From DATARH01 sp963712835 (GTDB lineage Bacteria; Pseudomonadota; Alphaproteobacteria; ATCC43930; CGMCC-115725), in NCBI GenBank assembly GCA_963712835.1, contig CAVQJJ010000012.1, forward strand, positions 93,774-157,773: a stretch of 64,000 bases of DNA, written 5' to 3'. Below, piece by piece: positions 8,547-17,400 of the stretch. How positions within the stretch are numbered: the stretch's first letter is position 1; each line of letters opens with the position of its first letter. Position numbers and translations under genes: made by a program. The notes under the pieces are model-generated. The model was not told where the DNA came from. It was given only the letters and a program-made list of their open reading frames with translations, and did not search any database.

Positions 8547-9875
8547 ATGCTGCGAGTTCTAATTGTCAGCCCCAATTTTCCGCCGATCAATGCGCCGGAT
8601 GTTCACCGCGTCCGCACCGCGTTGCCGCATTTCGCCGCGTCCGGCTGGGAACCGACGGTGCTTTGTGTCGATCCCGCAGGCTGCGACGGACCGCTCGACC
8701 CATCGCTCGCCGACTCGCTGCCCGACGGGCTGCGAATCATCCGGGTGATGGCGTGGGACGAAACCGCGTGCCGGCGGTTCGGTTTCGGCCAGCTCGCCTA
8801 CCGCAGCCTCATCCCGCTTTATCGCGCGGGCCTCCGCCTGCTGCGGCGGGAGCACTACGATGTCGTCTATTTTTCGACGACCGTGTTTTTGAGTTTCGCG
8901 TTGGGGCGGTTGTGGAAGGGGCGTTTCGGATGTCGGGTCGTCTATGATTTCCACGACCCCTGGTACAGCGACGACATCCCCTATACCCGTGACAATGCGC
9001 CCGGCGGCTGGTGGAAATATCGCATCGACCGAGGTCTCGCGCGCTGCCTGGAGCGTTTCGCGCTGGCTGCGGCAGATCATGTCATCGTCGTCTCGCCGGC
9101 CTATGTCGACATGCTCACTTACCGTTATCCACGGCTCTCGCCTTCCATGTTCACGGTGCTGCCGTTTCCGGTGACATCGCACGACTACGCGCTGGCGCCG
9201 CGTCCTACTCCCTCACCCGACGCGCCACGGGGGCACCGTTGGGTCTCGGTCGGCGCCTACACGCCGACAATGCAGCCGGTGCTGGAGGCCTTGTTCGACG
9301 CCTTGGCCGCGCTCTTGGAGCGGACGCCGGAGGCGGCCGGCGCGCTCGATCTGCGCTTTGTCGGCACCGACTACGCCCCCGTCGTGCGCAAGCGGGTCGA
9401 GCCCCAGGCAACGGCGCGCGGGCTTGGCGCCATCGTCAGGGAGATGCCGGACCGCGTCCCCTATTTCGAGGCACTCGGACTCTTCACGGCCAGCGATGCA
9501 ATCCTCATGCTCGGTTCGACCCAGGCCGGCTATACCGCCTCGAAGCTGCTCACCTGCGTCGCCTCGCACCGGCCGATCCTCGCGTTGTTCCACCGAAACA
9601 GCCTCGTCAGCGACCTCGCCGCGCGCTTCCCCAATATCTTCCTCGCGACATTCGACAAGTCTCCCGCCGAGCCGCAATTCCGCACCCGCATCGCGGCCGG
9701 CGTCGACTGGCTCCTGAGCCGGCCGCAATTCGACGCCGGCGCCATCGACGTCGCGCTAAGCCCATGGTCGGCCGAGGCGCTGACACGCCGGCAATGCGCG
9801 ATTTTCGACGGCTTGCTGCAACCGGCGGCGCAAGGCGAACCGCGCGCGGAGGCGCACCCGGGCGCAGCGCAATGA
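8547..9875 (+). CDS. Glycosyltransferase family 4
   Basis: A 442-residue GT4-type enzyme. The N-terminus MLRVLIVSPNFPP is typical of family 4, followed by a segment DVVYFSTTVF and VVYDFHDPWYSDD, where many GT4 proteins of surface-glycan clusters have YDxHD. The C-terminal half has VSVGAYTP and a late donor-binding region (TASKLLTCVASHRPILAL). The ATG lies 18 bases after the previous stop. The ATGA overlap at its end couples it to the next glycosyltransferase. The C-terminal tail is Ala/Pro/Glu-rich and probably disordered. Confidence 0.83.
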   Translation: MLRVLIVSPNFPPINAPDVHRVRTALPHFAASGWEPTVLCVDPAGCDGPLDPSLADSLPDGLRIIRVMAWDETACRRFGFGQLAYRSLIPLYRAGLRLLRREHYDVVYFSTTVFLSFALGRLWKGRFGCRVVYDFHDPWYSDDIPYTRDNAPGGWWKYRIDRGLARCLERFALAAADHVIVVSPAYVDMLTYRYPRLSPSMFTVLPFPVTSHDYALAPRPTPSPDAPRGHRWVSVGAYTPTMQPVLEALFDALAALLERTPEAAGALDLRFVGTDYAPVVRKRVEPQATARGLGAIVREMPDRVPYFEALGLFTASDAILMLGSTQAGYTASKLLTCVASHRPILALFHRNSLVSDLAARFPNIFLATFDKSPAEPQFRTRIAAGVDWLLSRPQFDAGAIDVALSPWSAEALTRRQCAIFDGLLQPAAQGEPRAEAHPGAAQ

Positions 9876-11092
9876 GCGGCGCGCCGCATCGGCTCGCCGT
9901 CGTCGTCTCGCACCCGATCCAGTACTTCGCGCCGCTCCATCAGCGCCTCGCGCAACGCGATGACATCGAATTCAAGGTCTTCTTCACTTGGCACTCCGGC
10001 GAAGAGCCAATTCACGATCGCGGCTTCGCGCAGAATCTCGCCTGGGACATTCCGCTGACCTCCGGCTATTGCCACGAGCTCGTTCCCAATACGGCTGCCG
10101 ATCCCGGCACGCACCGCTTCGTCGGTTTGCGCAACCCGAGCCTCATCGACCGCGTGACCGCGTGGCGGCCTGATACCGTCATCGTTCACGGCTGGGCTTG
10201 GCGATCGCATCTTCGGGCGCTACGCGACTTGCCGGCCCGAGGCATTTGCACATTGCTACGCGGCGATTCGCACCTCCTCAACGAAGCCCGGCGCGGCCTG
10301 CGTTGGCGCGCGAAACAGGCGCTGCTGACGCGCATCTTCCGCTGGCCCAACGGTTTCCTCGTCACCGGCGCGGCGAACCGCGCCTATTACGAAACCTTCG
10401 GCGTGCCGGCCGCGCGGCTGCATCTGTGTCCGCATTCCATCGATGTGGCGCGCTTTGCCGAGCCGGCGGCAGCGCTGGAGGCCGAGGCGGAGCGCTGGCG
10501 GCACGAGCTTGGCATCGCCGACGACCGCGTCGTGGTTCTCTATGCCGGGAAGTTCGAACCCGGCAAACGTCCGGTGGAGCTCGCACGCGCCGTGCTCGCC
10601 CTCGACCGCCTCGACGTAATGGTCCTTTTTGCCGGCGGCGGGGAGTTGCAGGGCGACATCGAAACGATCGCAGCCGCACACCCCGATCGCGTGCGAGTGC
10701 TGCCGTTCCAAAATCAGACGCGAATGCCCGTTGTCTATCGCCTCGGAGATGTCTTTGTGCTCCCCTCTGCAGGCGAGAGCTGGGGGCTGGCGGTAAACGA
10801 GGCGCTCGCCGCATCGCGCCCGGTTCTGGTCAGCGATCGCGTGGGCTGCGCTACAGACGTCGTCACTCCGGATTGCGGCCGCGTTTTTCCCGTTGATGAT
10901 CTCTCGGCGTTGAGACGCGCATTGGGTGAGATGACCGGCGACCGGGCTCGCCTCGCTGCGCGGCGCCGCGCAGCGGCCGAGCAGGGCCGCCGCTTTGACA
11001 TCGCCGCTACCGAAGCCGCGCTGATGACGGTAATCTGCCGCGCGCCGGCGATCCGGCAAAAGATGCCTCTTCCGGCACAAGGCGCGTTCTGA
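9872..11092 (+). CDS. Glycosyltransferase family 4
   Basis: A 406-residue GT4 enzyme with clear family marks. The N-terminal acceptor domain begins RLAVVVSHPIQYFAPLH. The C-terminal domain has LYAGKFEPGKRPVELARAV (donor phosphate-binding loop) and the E-x7-E retaining-GT motif PSAGESWGLAVNEALA. The ATG overlaps the stop of the previous GT4 gene, and its TGA ends at 11092, where the ATG of the membrane polymerase gene begins, so all are co-transcribed. The SHPIQYF opening is common in enzymes adding residues to capsule or O-antigen repeat units. The substrate is not determined. Confidence 0.88.
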   Translation: MSGAPHRLAVVVSHPIQYFAPLHQRLAQRDDIEFKVFFTWHSGEEPIHDRGFAQNLAWDIPLTSGYCHELVPNTAADPGTHRFVGLRNPSLIDRVTAWRPDTVIVHGWAWRSHLRALRDLPARGICTLLRGDSHLLNEARRGLRWRAKQALLTRIFRWPNGFLVTGAANRAYYETFGVPAARLHLCPHSIDVARFAEPAAALEAEAERWRHELGIADDRVVVLYAGKFEPGKRPVELARAVLALDRLDVMVLFAGGGELQGDIETIAAAHPDRVRVLPFQNQTRMPVVYRLGDVFVLPSAGESWGLAVNEALAASRPVLVSDRVGCATDVVTPDCGRVFPVDDLSALRRALGEMTGDRARLAARRRAAAEQGRRFDIAATEAALMTVICRAPAIRQKMPLPAQGAF

Positions 11093-12537
11093 TGGCGGAC
11101 GGCGCGACGCGACCCCCTTCGCAGCTTGTCGATTTCCAGATCGTCGCGATCGGCCTCATCGTCGCCACCGGGCTGGCATACGATCCGCTGCCCTATCTAT
11201 GCGTCGTCATCCCGGCGCTTCTGCCGCTTTATCTTTGGCTAAAGGCCCGCGCGCCCGGTCTTCCGACCCTGCCGCTCATCGGTGCTCTGTCGATCATCTA
11301 TTACGCGGTCCCGGTGTTGCGTGGCCAATTGCCGGACCAGGATCCCGGAGAACTTCTCTACGCCACCATGACCGTCGGCGCCTTTCTCGCCAGCGCGACG
11401 ATCATGTACGCGCCTTTCTTGCGACTGGCTCGCCGGCGTCAGCGCCGCAACGATCTGGCGGGCATCGCTGAACCGCTGACCGTCGAACTCGCCTTTATCG
11501 GTCTTGCCGTCGGAATCGCATTCTACGCGGCCAGCTTTGCCGGCTGGCTGGAGTGGCTCGGGAGCTTTGCCGGGGTAGTCCGCGCCGTGACGCTGACCTT
11601 CGGCTCGATCGGCTGCTATCTCGTCGGCAATGCGCGCGCCCGCAATCTTTTGCGGGGCGAGCCCTGGGTAGCGGCGCTGCTTTGCCTGGCCGCGCTCACC
11701 ATGCTGTCGATTAACGGGTTGCTGCTGGTCGGCGGGGCGGTCAATCTCCTTGCCGCGATCCTCGGTTACGTCGTCGGTGCGCGGCGCATTCCATGGATCA
11801 CGCTGGCGGTGGTTTTTACCCTGATCAGTGTCTTCCAGGCTGGCAAGTTCGATATCCGGGCGGAACGCGCGGATGAGAGCGCCGCGGTTAGCCTCACGGC
11901 GCTGCCGGGGACCATTATCGAATGGTTTGTCGATGGGATCGACGCGCTGTGGTCGGGCGCGAACGAGATCGACGCGCTGGAGCGCGCATCGCTGCTCTGG
12001 GTGGTTATTCGCGTGGAAGAGGCAACACCCGATTTCGTGCCGTATCTCGACGGCGAAACCTACGCGCTGCTGCCGCAGATCGTCCTGCCGCGCTTTGTCG
12101 ACGAGGACAAGATAAAGAGTCAAGCTGGGCTCAACCTGCTGGCCGTCCATTACGGATTTCAGGTCGCCGACGCGACCGATCGGACGACCATCGGCTTTGG
12201 TCTGGTCGCCGAGGCCTATGCCAATTTCGGCTTTGTCGGCGTCCTCGCCATCGGCGCGCTGTTCGGCGTGTTGTGCGGAGCAATCACTTGGTTTGGCGCT
12301 GGCGCGTCGGCGATCTCGTTGCCCATGCTCATCTCGATCGCGGCGACGTCGGTGTTGCTCAACGTCGAGGCCGATTTTTCGTATCTCATCGTCACCATGG
12401 GGCAGGCTGTAGCGGGGGTCGTTATCGCGGCGGTGGTAGCGCCGTTAATCAAAATGCTGTTGCCGGCGCGCTCTGGGGCTTTCCTGCCGCCCGCCGCCCG
12501 CCGGGGCGTTGCTTTTATCGACCGAAACGTCCGGTGA
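11092..12537 (+). CDS. Polytopic membrane protein, Wzy-like oligosaccharide repeat-unit polymerase
   Basis: A 481-residue integral membrane protein with roughly ten to twelve hydrophobic segments spread over its length, for example around residues 15-60, 60-110, 125-190, 200-250 and 375-455, and a larger soluble loop around residues 260-360. This is the size and topology of O-antigen/capsule polymerases of the Wzy type, which join lipid-linked repeat units in the periplasm. Such proteins share little sequence, so the call rests on topology and on its position among glycosyltransferases. The ATG overlaps the preceding stop and the stop overlaps a GTG of the next gene. Confidence 0.65.
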   Translation: MADGATRPPSQLVDFQIVAIGLIVATGLAYDPLPYLCVVIPALLPLYLWLKARAPGLPTLPLIGALSIIYYAVPVLRGQLPDQDPGELLYATMTVGAFLASATIMYAPFLRLARRRQRRNDLAGIAEPLTVELAFIGLAVGIAFYAASFAGWLEWLGSFAGVVRAVTLTFGSIGCYLVGNARARNLLRGEPWVAALLCLAALTMLSINGLLLVGGAVNLLAAILGYVVGARRIPWITLAVVFTLISVFQAGKFDIRAERADESAAVSLTALPGTIIEWFVDGIDALWSGANEIDALERASLLWVVIRVEEATPDFVPYLDGETYALLPQIVLPRFVDEDKIKSQAGLNLLAVHYGFQVADATDRTTIGFGLVAEAYANFGFVGVLAIGALFGVLCGAITWFGAGASAISLPMLISIAATSVLLNVEADFSYLIVTMGQAVAGVVIAAVVAPLIKMLLPARSGAFLPPAARRGVAFIDRNVR

Positions 12538-12551
12538 CTGCCGGCCGACGC

Positions 12552-13727
12552 ATGCGGCTCATCCACGTCACCCCGACCTATCTGCCTGCGCTGCGCTACG
12601 GCGGGCCGATTGTCGCGGTGCACGGGCTCTGTGCGGCGCTGGCGGCCCGCGGCCACGAGGTCGAGGTCTTCACGACCAGCATTGACGGGCCGCGCGATAG
12701 CGTCGTACCGCACGACCGCCCGGTGATGATCCACGGCGTCAAAATTCGCTATTTCCGCTCGCCGCTGTTGCGCCGTCTCTCCTGGGCGCCGGGTCTCGCG
12801 GCCGCTCTGCGGGCAGAGATCGGCGCCGCCGACATCGTGCATCTGCATTCGGTTTTCCTGTGGCCGACCGCAGTCGCCGCCCGCCTTGCCCGACGGCGCG
12901 GTGTTCCTTACCTGGTTTCCCCGCGCGGCATGCTGGTGCAGGCGCTGATCGAGCGCCGCCACCTCTTCCTGAAACGGCTGTGGCTCGCCTTGATCGAGCG
13001 GCGAAACCTCGAGGCGGCCGCGGCAATTCACGTGACCTCGCGGATCGAAGCCGCCGAGCTGGACAAATTCGGAATGCGCCTGCCCCGGATCGCGGCGATC
13101 CCCAACGGCGTCGCCGATTTGGACGCCGTCACCGCTAGCGATCCCGCCGGCGATATCGCCGGCCTGGCCGAGCTACACCCCCTGATGTTGTCGTTCGGCC
13201 GGCTGTCATGGGTGAAGCGGCTCGATCGCCTAATCGAGGCATTCGCCCGCACCAAACGCGGTAATCTGGCGATTGTGGGCACCGACGATGAAGGGCTCGC
13301 GCCGCAGCTCCGCGCCGCCGCCGAGCGGCTGGGGGTTGCCCGCCGCGTTCATCTGGTGCCGCGCACCGTGACCGGCGCCGACAAAGAATTCGTCTTCGGG
13401 GCCGCAAGCGGCGTCGTGCTCGCCTCGCTATCGGAAAGTTTTGGCAATGTCGGCATCGAGGCGATGCAGCGCGGCCTGCCCGTTATCGCGACGCCGGGCA
13501 CCGGGATTTCCGAGCTGCTCCGCGAGTTCGGTGGCGGGCTTGTCGTCGAGCCCGAGCCGGCAGCGCTCGGCGAAGCCATCGACCGCATCGTCAATGACGC
13601 GGCGCTCGCGGCGCGGCTTGGCGAGGCCGGAAAAAATTTCGCCCGCGAGCATTGCCGCTGGGCCGATGTCGCCGAGCGCATGGAGGCGCTCTACCGCTCG
13701 CTGCTCGATGCGCGCGGCGCGACATAA
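12552..13727 (+). CDS. Glycosyltransferase family 4
   Basis: A GT4 enzyme of 391 residues from ATG 12552 (MRLIHVTPTYLP), or 397 if the GTG at 12534 that overlaps the polymerase stop is used; neither has a convincing ribosome-binding site, and the ATG gives the usual family start. It has the acceptor-domain segment RYGGPIVAVHGL, DIVHLHSVFLWP, the strongly conserved VSPRGML, the loop LSFGRLSWVKRLDRLI and the E-x7-E region SLSESFGNVGIEAM. All catalytic-region motifs are intact. It should add one sugar to the glycan repeat unit on the cytoplasmic side. Confidence 0.9.
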   Translation: MRLIHVTPTYLPALRYGGPIVAVHGLCAALAARGHEVEVFTTSIDGPRDSVVPHDRPVMIHGVKIRYFRSPLLRRLSWAPGLAAALRAEIGAADIVHLHSVFLWPTAVAARLARRRGVPYLVSPRGMLVQALIERRHLFLKRLWLALIERRNLEAAAAIHVTSRIEAAELDKFGMRLPRIAAIPNGVADLDAVTASDPAGDIAGLAELHPLMLSFGRLSWVKRLDRLIEAFARTKRGNLAIVGTDDEGLAPQLRAAAERLGVARRVHLVPRTVTGADKEFVFGAASGVVLASLSESFGNVGIEAMQRGLPVIATPGTGISELLREFGGGLVVEPEPAALGEAIDRIVNDAALAARLGEAGKNFAREHCRWADVAERMEALYRSLLDARGAT

Positions 13728-13735
13728 CCGGCGGC

Positions 13736-14506
13736 ATGCTCGCTCGGATCACGCCGCTCATCATCACCCACAACGAGGCGCCCAACATCGCGCGCACTCT
13801 CGCCGCGCTCGACTGGGCGCGCCGCATCGTGGTCGTCGATAGTGGGAGCACCGACGGCACGCTCGACATCCTCGCTCGTTTCCCGCAGGTCGAGGTCGCG
13901 CATCGGCCGTTCGACAATTTCGCCGGGCAATGCAATTTCGGGCTGACGCTTATCGGCACCCCCTGGATGCTCTCGCTCGACGCCGACTATCTCTTGACGC
14001 CGGAACTGACCGCAGAGCTCGTAGAACTTGATCCTGGCGCGAACACAATGGGTTATCGCGTGAACTTCATCTATTGCGTTCACGGGCGGGCGCTGCGCGG
14101 CTCGCTTTACCCGCCGCGCGTGGTGCTCTTCCGGGTCGGCGCGGCGAAATACGGCCAGACGGGACACGCCCATCACCTCGAGATTGCCGGCCCGGTCAAG
14201 GAACTGCGCGGGCGCATTCGTCACGACGACCGCAAGGAGCTGTCGCGCTGGCTCGCCTCCCAGCGTACCTATGCCGCGCAGGAGGCCGACTATCTGTTAA
14301 CCGCTGGCCCCTTGAACCGGATAGACCGGCTGCGCCGCATGGCGTGGCCGGCGCCGCTGCTCGTGTTGTTCTACGTTCTCTTCGTGAAGCGCTGCATTCT
14401 CGACGGATGGCCCGGCTGGTATTACGCGCTGCAGCGGCTCATCGCCGAGGCGTTGCTCGCCGTCGAGATCATCAACCGCCAGCGGCGCGCCGACGGCCAC
14501 CGGTGA
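13736..14506 (+). CDS. Glycosyltransferase family 2, WaaE/KdtX-like
   Basis: A 256-residue GT2 enzyme resembling lipopolysaccharide-core glucosyltransferases of the WaaE/KdtX type. It opens with PLIITHNEAPNIARTL, has VVVDSGSTDGTLDI at residues 32-45 and the metal-binding DAD at 82-84 (SLDADYLL). A C-terminal hydrophobic segment (PLLVLFYVLFVKRCIL) may sit on the membrane. The ATG is nine bases after the preceding gene; the longer upstream frame overlaps that gene and is not used. The GTG of the carbamoyltransferase overlaps its stop. The relationship to WaaE is family-level; the sugar is unknown. Confidence 0.85.
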   Translation: MLARITPLIITHNEAPNIARTLAALDWARRIVVVDSGSTDGTLDILARFPQVEVAHRPFDNFAGQCNFGLTLIGTPWMLSLDADYLLTPELTAELVELDPGANTMGYRVNFIYCVHGRALRGSLYPPRVVLFRVGAAKYGQTGHAHHLEIAGPVKELRGRIRHDDRKELSRWLASQRTYAAQEADYLLTAGPLNRIDRLRRMAWPAPLLVLFYVLFVKRCILDGWPGWYYALQRLIAEALLAVEIINRQRRADGHR

Positions 14507-16266
14507 TCATTCTCGGGCTCAACGCGTTTCACGCCGACAGCTCGGCCTGCATCCTGCGCGACGGAACACTCGTCGCCGCCGCCGAGGAAGAGCGCTTTCG
14601 CCGGGTCAAGCATTGGGCCGGCTTCCCCGTCCAGGCCATCGCCTACTGCCTCGCCGAAGCGAAGCTGCGCGTCGGCGATATCGATCATGTCGCCGTCAAC
14701 CAGGACGACGGCGCCGCAAAATGGCAGCGATGGGGTTACGCGCTGGCGCACCCGCCCGACCCGCGGCTGGTGATCGACCGGCTGCGTACGCGCCACGAGC
14801 GGCGCGCCGTGCCCGAGCTGCTCGGAGCCGTCTTCCGCGGAGAGCGCTTTCGCGGCGAGTTTCACGCCGTCGAGCACCATCTCGCGCATCTCTCTTCGGC
14901 GTTTCACGTCTCTCCGTTCGACGAGGCCGCGATCGTCTCGGTCGACGGGTTCGGCGATTTCGCCAGCGCGGCTTGGGGCGCCGGGCGCGACACCGAGATC
15001 ACCATCGCCGGCCGCGTCGCCTTTCCGCACTCGCTCGGCATCTTCTACCAGGCGCTGACCCAGTATCTCGGTTTTCCCCATTACGGCGACGAGTACAAGG
15101 TGATGGGCCTTGCACCCTATGGCGCGCCAACCCGCCTCGCCGCGATGCGCGAGATCGTGCGCCTCGATGGCGATGGCGGCTTTGCGCTCGACCTCGTCTT
15201 TTTCCGCCATCATCGCGACCGTATCGCCTATGCCTGGGAGGACGGCTCGCCGGAGTTCGCCAACCTTTTTTCCAACCGGCTCGAAGATCTGCTCGGGCCG
15301 CGTCGGCGCACCGACGATCCCATAGAGGAGCGCCACCGCGACATCGCCCATTCCGCGCAAGCGATGTATGAGGCGGCGTTCTTCAACCTGCTCGGCGCGC
15401 TATATCGGCAGACCCCGTCGACCGCCATAGCGTTGGCCGGCGGCTGCGCGATGAATTCGGTCGCCAACGGCAAGATCCGCCGCATGACGCCGTTTCGCCG
15501 GGTGTACGTCCAGGCCGCAGCGGGCGATGCGGGCGGCGCGATCGGCGCGGCGTTTGCCGTGTGGCATCGGCTGGGCGGGGCGCGCGGTTTTGTGATGGAC
15601 CACGCGTTTTGGGGACCGCAATTCTCGCCCGGCGAGATCGCCGCGCTGCTCGAGGGCCGCCGCGCCGAGATCGCCGCCGCGGGCTGCGCGATCGAGACCA
15701 TCGCCGACGAGGCGGCGCTGTGCCGCCGCACCGCCGCATCCATCGCCGACGGCCAGGTCGTCGGCTGGTTTCAGGGCCGCATGGAGTGGGGTCCGCGCGC
15801 GCTTGGCAACCGTTCGATCGTCTGCGACCCCAGGCGCGGCGACATGAAGGCGATCCTCAACGCCAAGATCAAACGCCGCGAGTCGTTCCGGCCCTTCGCC
15901 CCGTCGGCGCTCGCCGAGGCGACCGCCGACTGGTTCGAGGAGGACGATGCCGTCCCGTTCATGATGCAGGTCTTCCAGATCCGCGCCGACAAGCGGCCGC
16001 TGATCCCGGCGGTGACGCATGTCGACGGCTCGGGCCGCTTGCAGACCGTACAGCGCGACGCCAACCCCCGCTACTACCGGCTCATCGAGTGCTTCCGCGC
16101 GATCACCGGCGTGCCGATGGTGCTCAACACCTCGTTCAACGAGAACGAGCCGGTGGTATGCACCCCCGCCGAGGCGCTCGACTGTTTTCTGCGCACCGGG
16201 ATGGACATGCTGGTGTTGGGCGACACCGTCGTCTCGCGCGACGCCGGCCCTGCTGTCGTCGCGTAG
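14503..16266 (+). CDS. Carbamoyltransferase, NodU/CmcH family
   Basis: A 587-residue ATP-dependent carbamoyltransferase that moves the carbamoyl group of carbamoyl phosphate to a hydroxyl, as NodU does on Nod factors and TobZ/CmcH on antibiotics. The N-terminal Kae1-like domain has NAFHADSSA at residues 7-15, the nucleotide-binding EHHLAHLSSAFH and SVDGFGD, and later LAGGCAMNSVANGK. The C-terminal YrdC-like domain carries GRMEWGPRALGNRS and KRRESFRPFAPS, which bind carbamoyl adenylate. The GTG start overlaps the previous stop. In this locus it probably carbamoylates a sugar of the glycan; the target is inferred from context only. Confidence 0.93.
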   Translation: MIILGLNAFHADSSACILRDGTLVAAAEEERFRRVKHWAGFPVQAIAYCLAEAKLRVGDIDHVAVNQDDGAAKWQRWGYALAHPPDPRLVIDRLRTRHERRAVPELLGAVFRGERFRGEFHAVEHHLAHLSSAFHVSPFDEAAIVSVDGFGDFASAAWGAGRDTEITIAGRVAFPHSLGIFYQALTQYLGFPHYGDEYKVMGLAPYGAPTRLAAMREIVRLDGDGGFALDLVFFRHHRDRIAYAWEDGSPEFANLFSNRLEDLLGPRRRTDDPIEERHRDIAHSAQAMYEAAFFNLLGALYRQTPSTAIALAGGCAMNSVANGKIRRMTPFRRVYVQAAAGDAGGAIGAAFAVWHRLGGARGFVMDHAFWGPQFSPGEIAALLEGRRAEIAAAGCAIETIADEAALCRRTAASIADGQVVGWFQGRMEWGPRALGNRSIVCDPRRGDMKAILNAKIKRRESFRPFAPSALAEATADWFEEDDAVPFMMQVFQIRADKRPLIPAVTHVDGSGRLQTVQRDANPRYYRLIECFRAITGVPMVLNTSFNENEPVVCTPAEALDCFLRTGMDMLVLGDTVVSRDAGPAVVA

Positions 16267-16273
16267 CGCCGCA

Positions 16274-17395
16274 TTGCACATCGCGATCGTCATCGGCCCG
16301 TTTATGCCGATCCCACCGGTGCTGGGCGGCGCGGTGGAGAAGGTGCATGTCGCGCTCGCGGCCGCTTATCGCGATGCCGGGCATCGCGTGACGATGGTCT
16401 CGCGCCGCTACGATGGCTTCGCCCCCGACGAGACCGTCGACGGCATCCGTCACATTCGAGTGGCGTCCTCGGAACGCTCGCGTTCGCTGGCGATGAACCT
16501 TTTGCGCGGCTTTTGCTATTCGCTGCGCGCCGCGGCCGCTTTGGCATCCGCCGACGTCACGATCACCAACGAGTTCTTCCTGCCGCTCCTGCTGCGGCGC
16601 CGTCGCGCGGGCAAGATTTACGTCCAGGTCGGCCGCTATCCGAAGCATCAGATGTTCCTCTATTTCCGCGCCGATCGGCTGCAGGCGGTGTCGCGCGCGG
16701 TCGGCGACGCGATCGTCCGCCAAGCGCCGTGGCTCAAGCGCCGGGTCCGGGTCATCCCCTACGCGCTCGGCGACGGTTATTTCCAGACGCCGGCGACGCC
16801 GCGCGAACGGATTGTGCTCTATGTCGGTCGGCTCGCCCGCGAGAAGGGCATCGGCCTCTTGATCCAAGCGTTCCTGTCGCTCGATCCATCGATCCGCGAG
16901 GGCTGGGCACTGCGCATCGTCGGTCCGCACGACATTGCCCAAGGCGGCGACGGCGCCGATTACCTTGCCGGGCTGCGGCAGCTTGCCGCGCCGCTTGGTG
17001 ATTGTTGCGAGTTCGCGGGTCCGGTTTTCGATGAGGCGGTACTCGCGCGCGAGTACCGCAAAGCGGCGATCTTCGTCTATCCGAGCCTAGCGGAACGGGG
17101 TGAATCCTTCGGCCTCGCTCCGCTTGAGGCGATGGCGGGCGGTTGCGCCGCGGTCGTCTCCGACCTGCGCTGCTTCGACGATTTTATCGAGGACGGCGTG
17201 ACCGGATGCCGCTTCGATCATCGGACGCTGGGAGCCGCGCACAACCTCGCCGCGTCGCTCGCCTGGCTGATGCGTGATCCCAGTCTCCTGGCGCGGATCG
17301 GCGATGCCGGCAGCCGCGCCGCCGCCGGTTTTGCCACCGCCTCCGTTGCCGCCCGCATGCTCGCCGACTTCGCGGCGGTGATCGCCAGCGACTAA
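16274..17395 (+). CDS. Glycosyltransferase family 4
   Basis: A 373-residue GT4 enzyme: HIAIVIGPFMPIPPVLGGAVEK in the acceptor domain (the Gly-Gly-Ala loop), LYVGRLAREKGIGLLI as the donor phosphate loop, and the E-x7-E motif in SLAERGESFGLAPLEAM. The frame has no ATG or GTG near this N-terminus; the TTG at 16274, seven bases past the preceding stop, is the only standard codon that yields the complete first strand. This fits the frequent GTG/TTG starts in the locus. It is the last glycosyltransferase before the nucleotidyltransferase gene. Confidence 0.87.
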   Translation: MHIAIVIGPFMPIPPVLGGAVEKVHVALAAAYRDAGHRVTMVSRRYDGFAPDETVDGIRHIRVASSERSRSLAMNLLRGFCYSLRAAAALASADVTITNEFFLPLLLRRRRAGKIYVQVGRYPKHQMFLYFRADRLQAVSRAVGDAIVRQAPWLKRRVRVIPYALGDGYFQTPATPRERIVLYVGRLAREKGIGLLIQAFLSLDPSIREGWALRIVGPHDIAQGGDGADYLAGLRQLAAPLGDCCEFAGPVFDEAVLAREYRKAAIFVYPSLAERGESFGLAPLEAMAGGCAAVVSDLRCFDDFIEDGVTGCRFDHRTLGAAHNLAASLAWLMRDPSLLARIGDAGSRAAAGFATASVAARMLADFAAVIASD

Positions 17396-17400
17396 AAATC

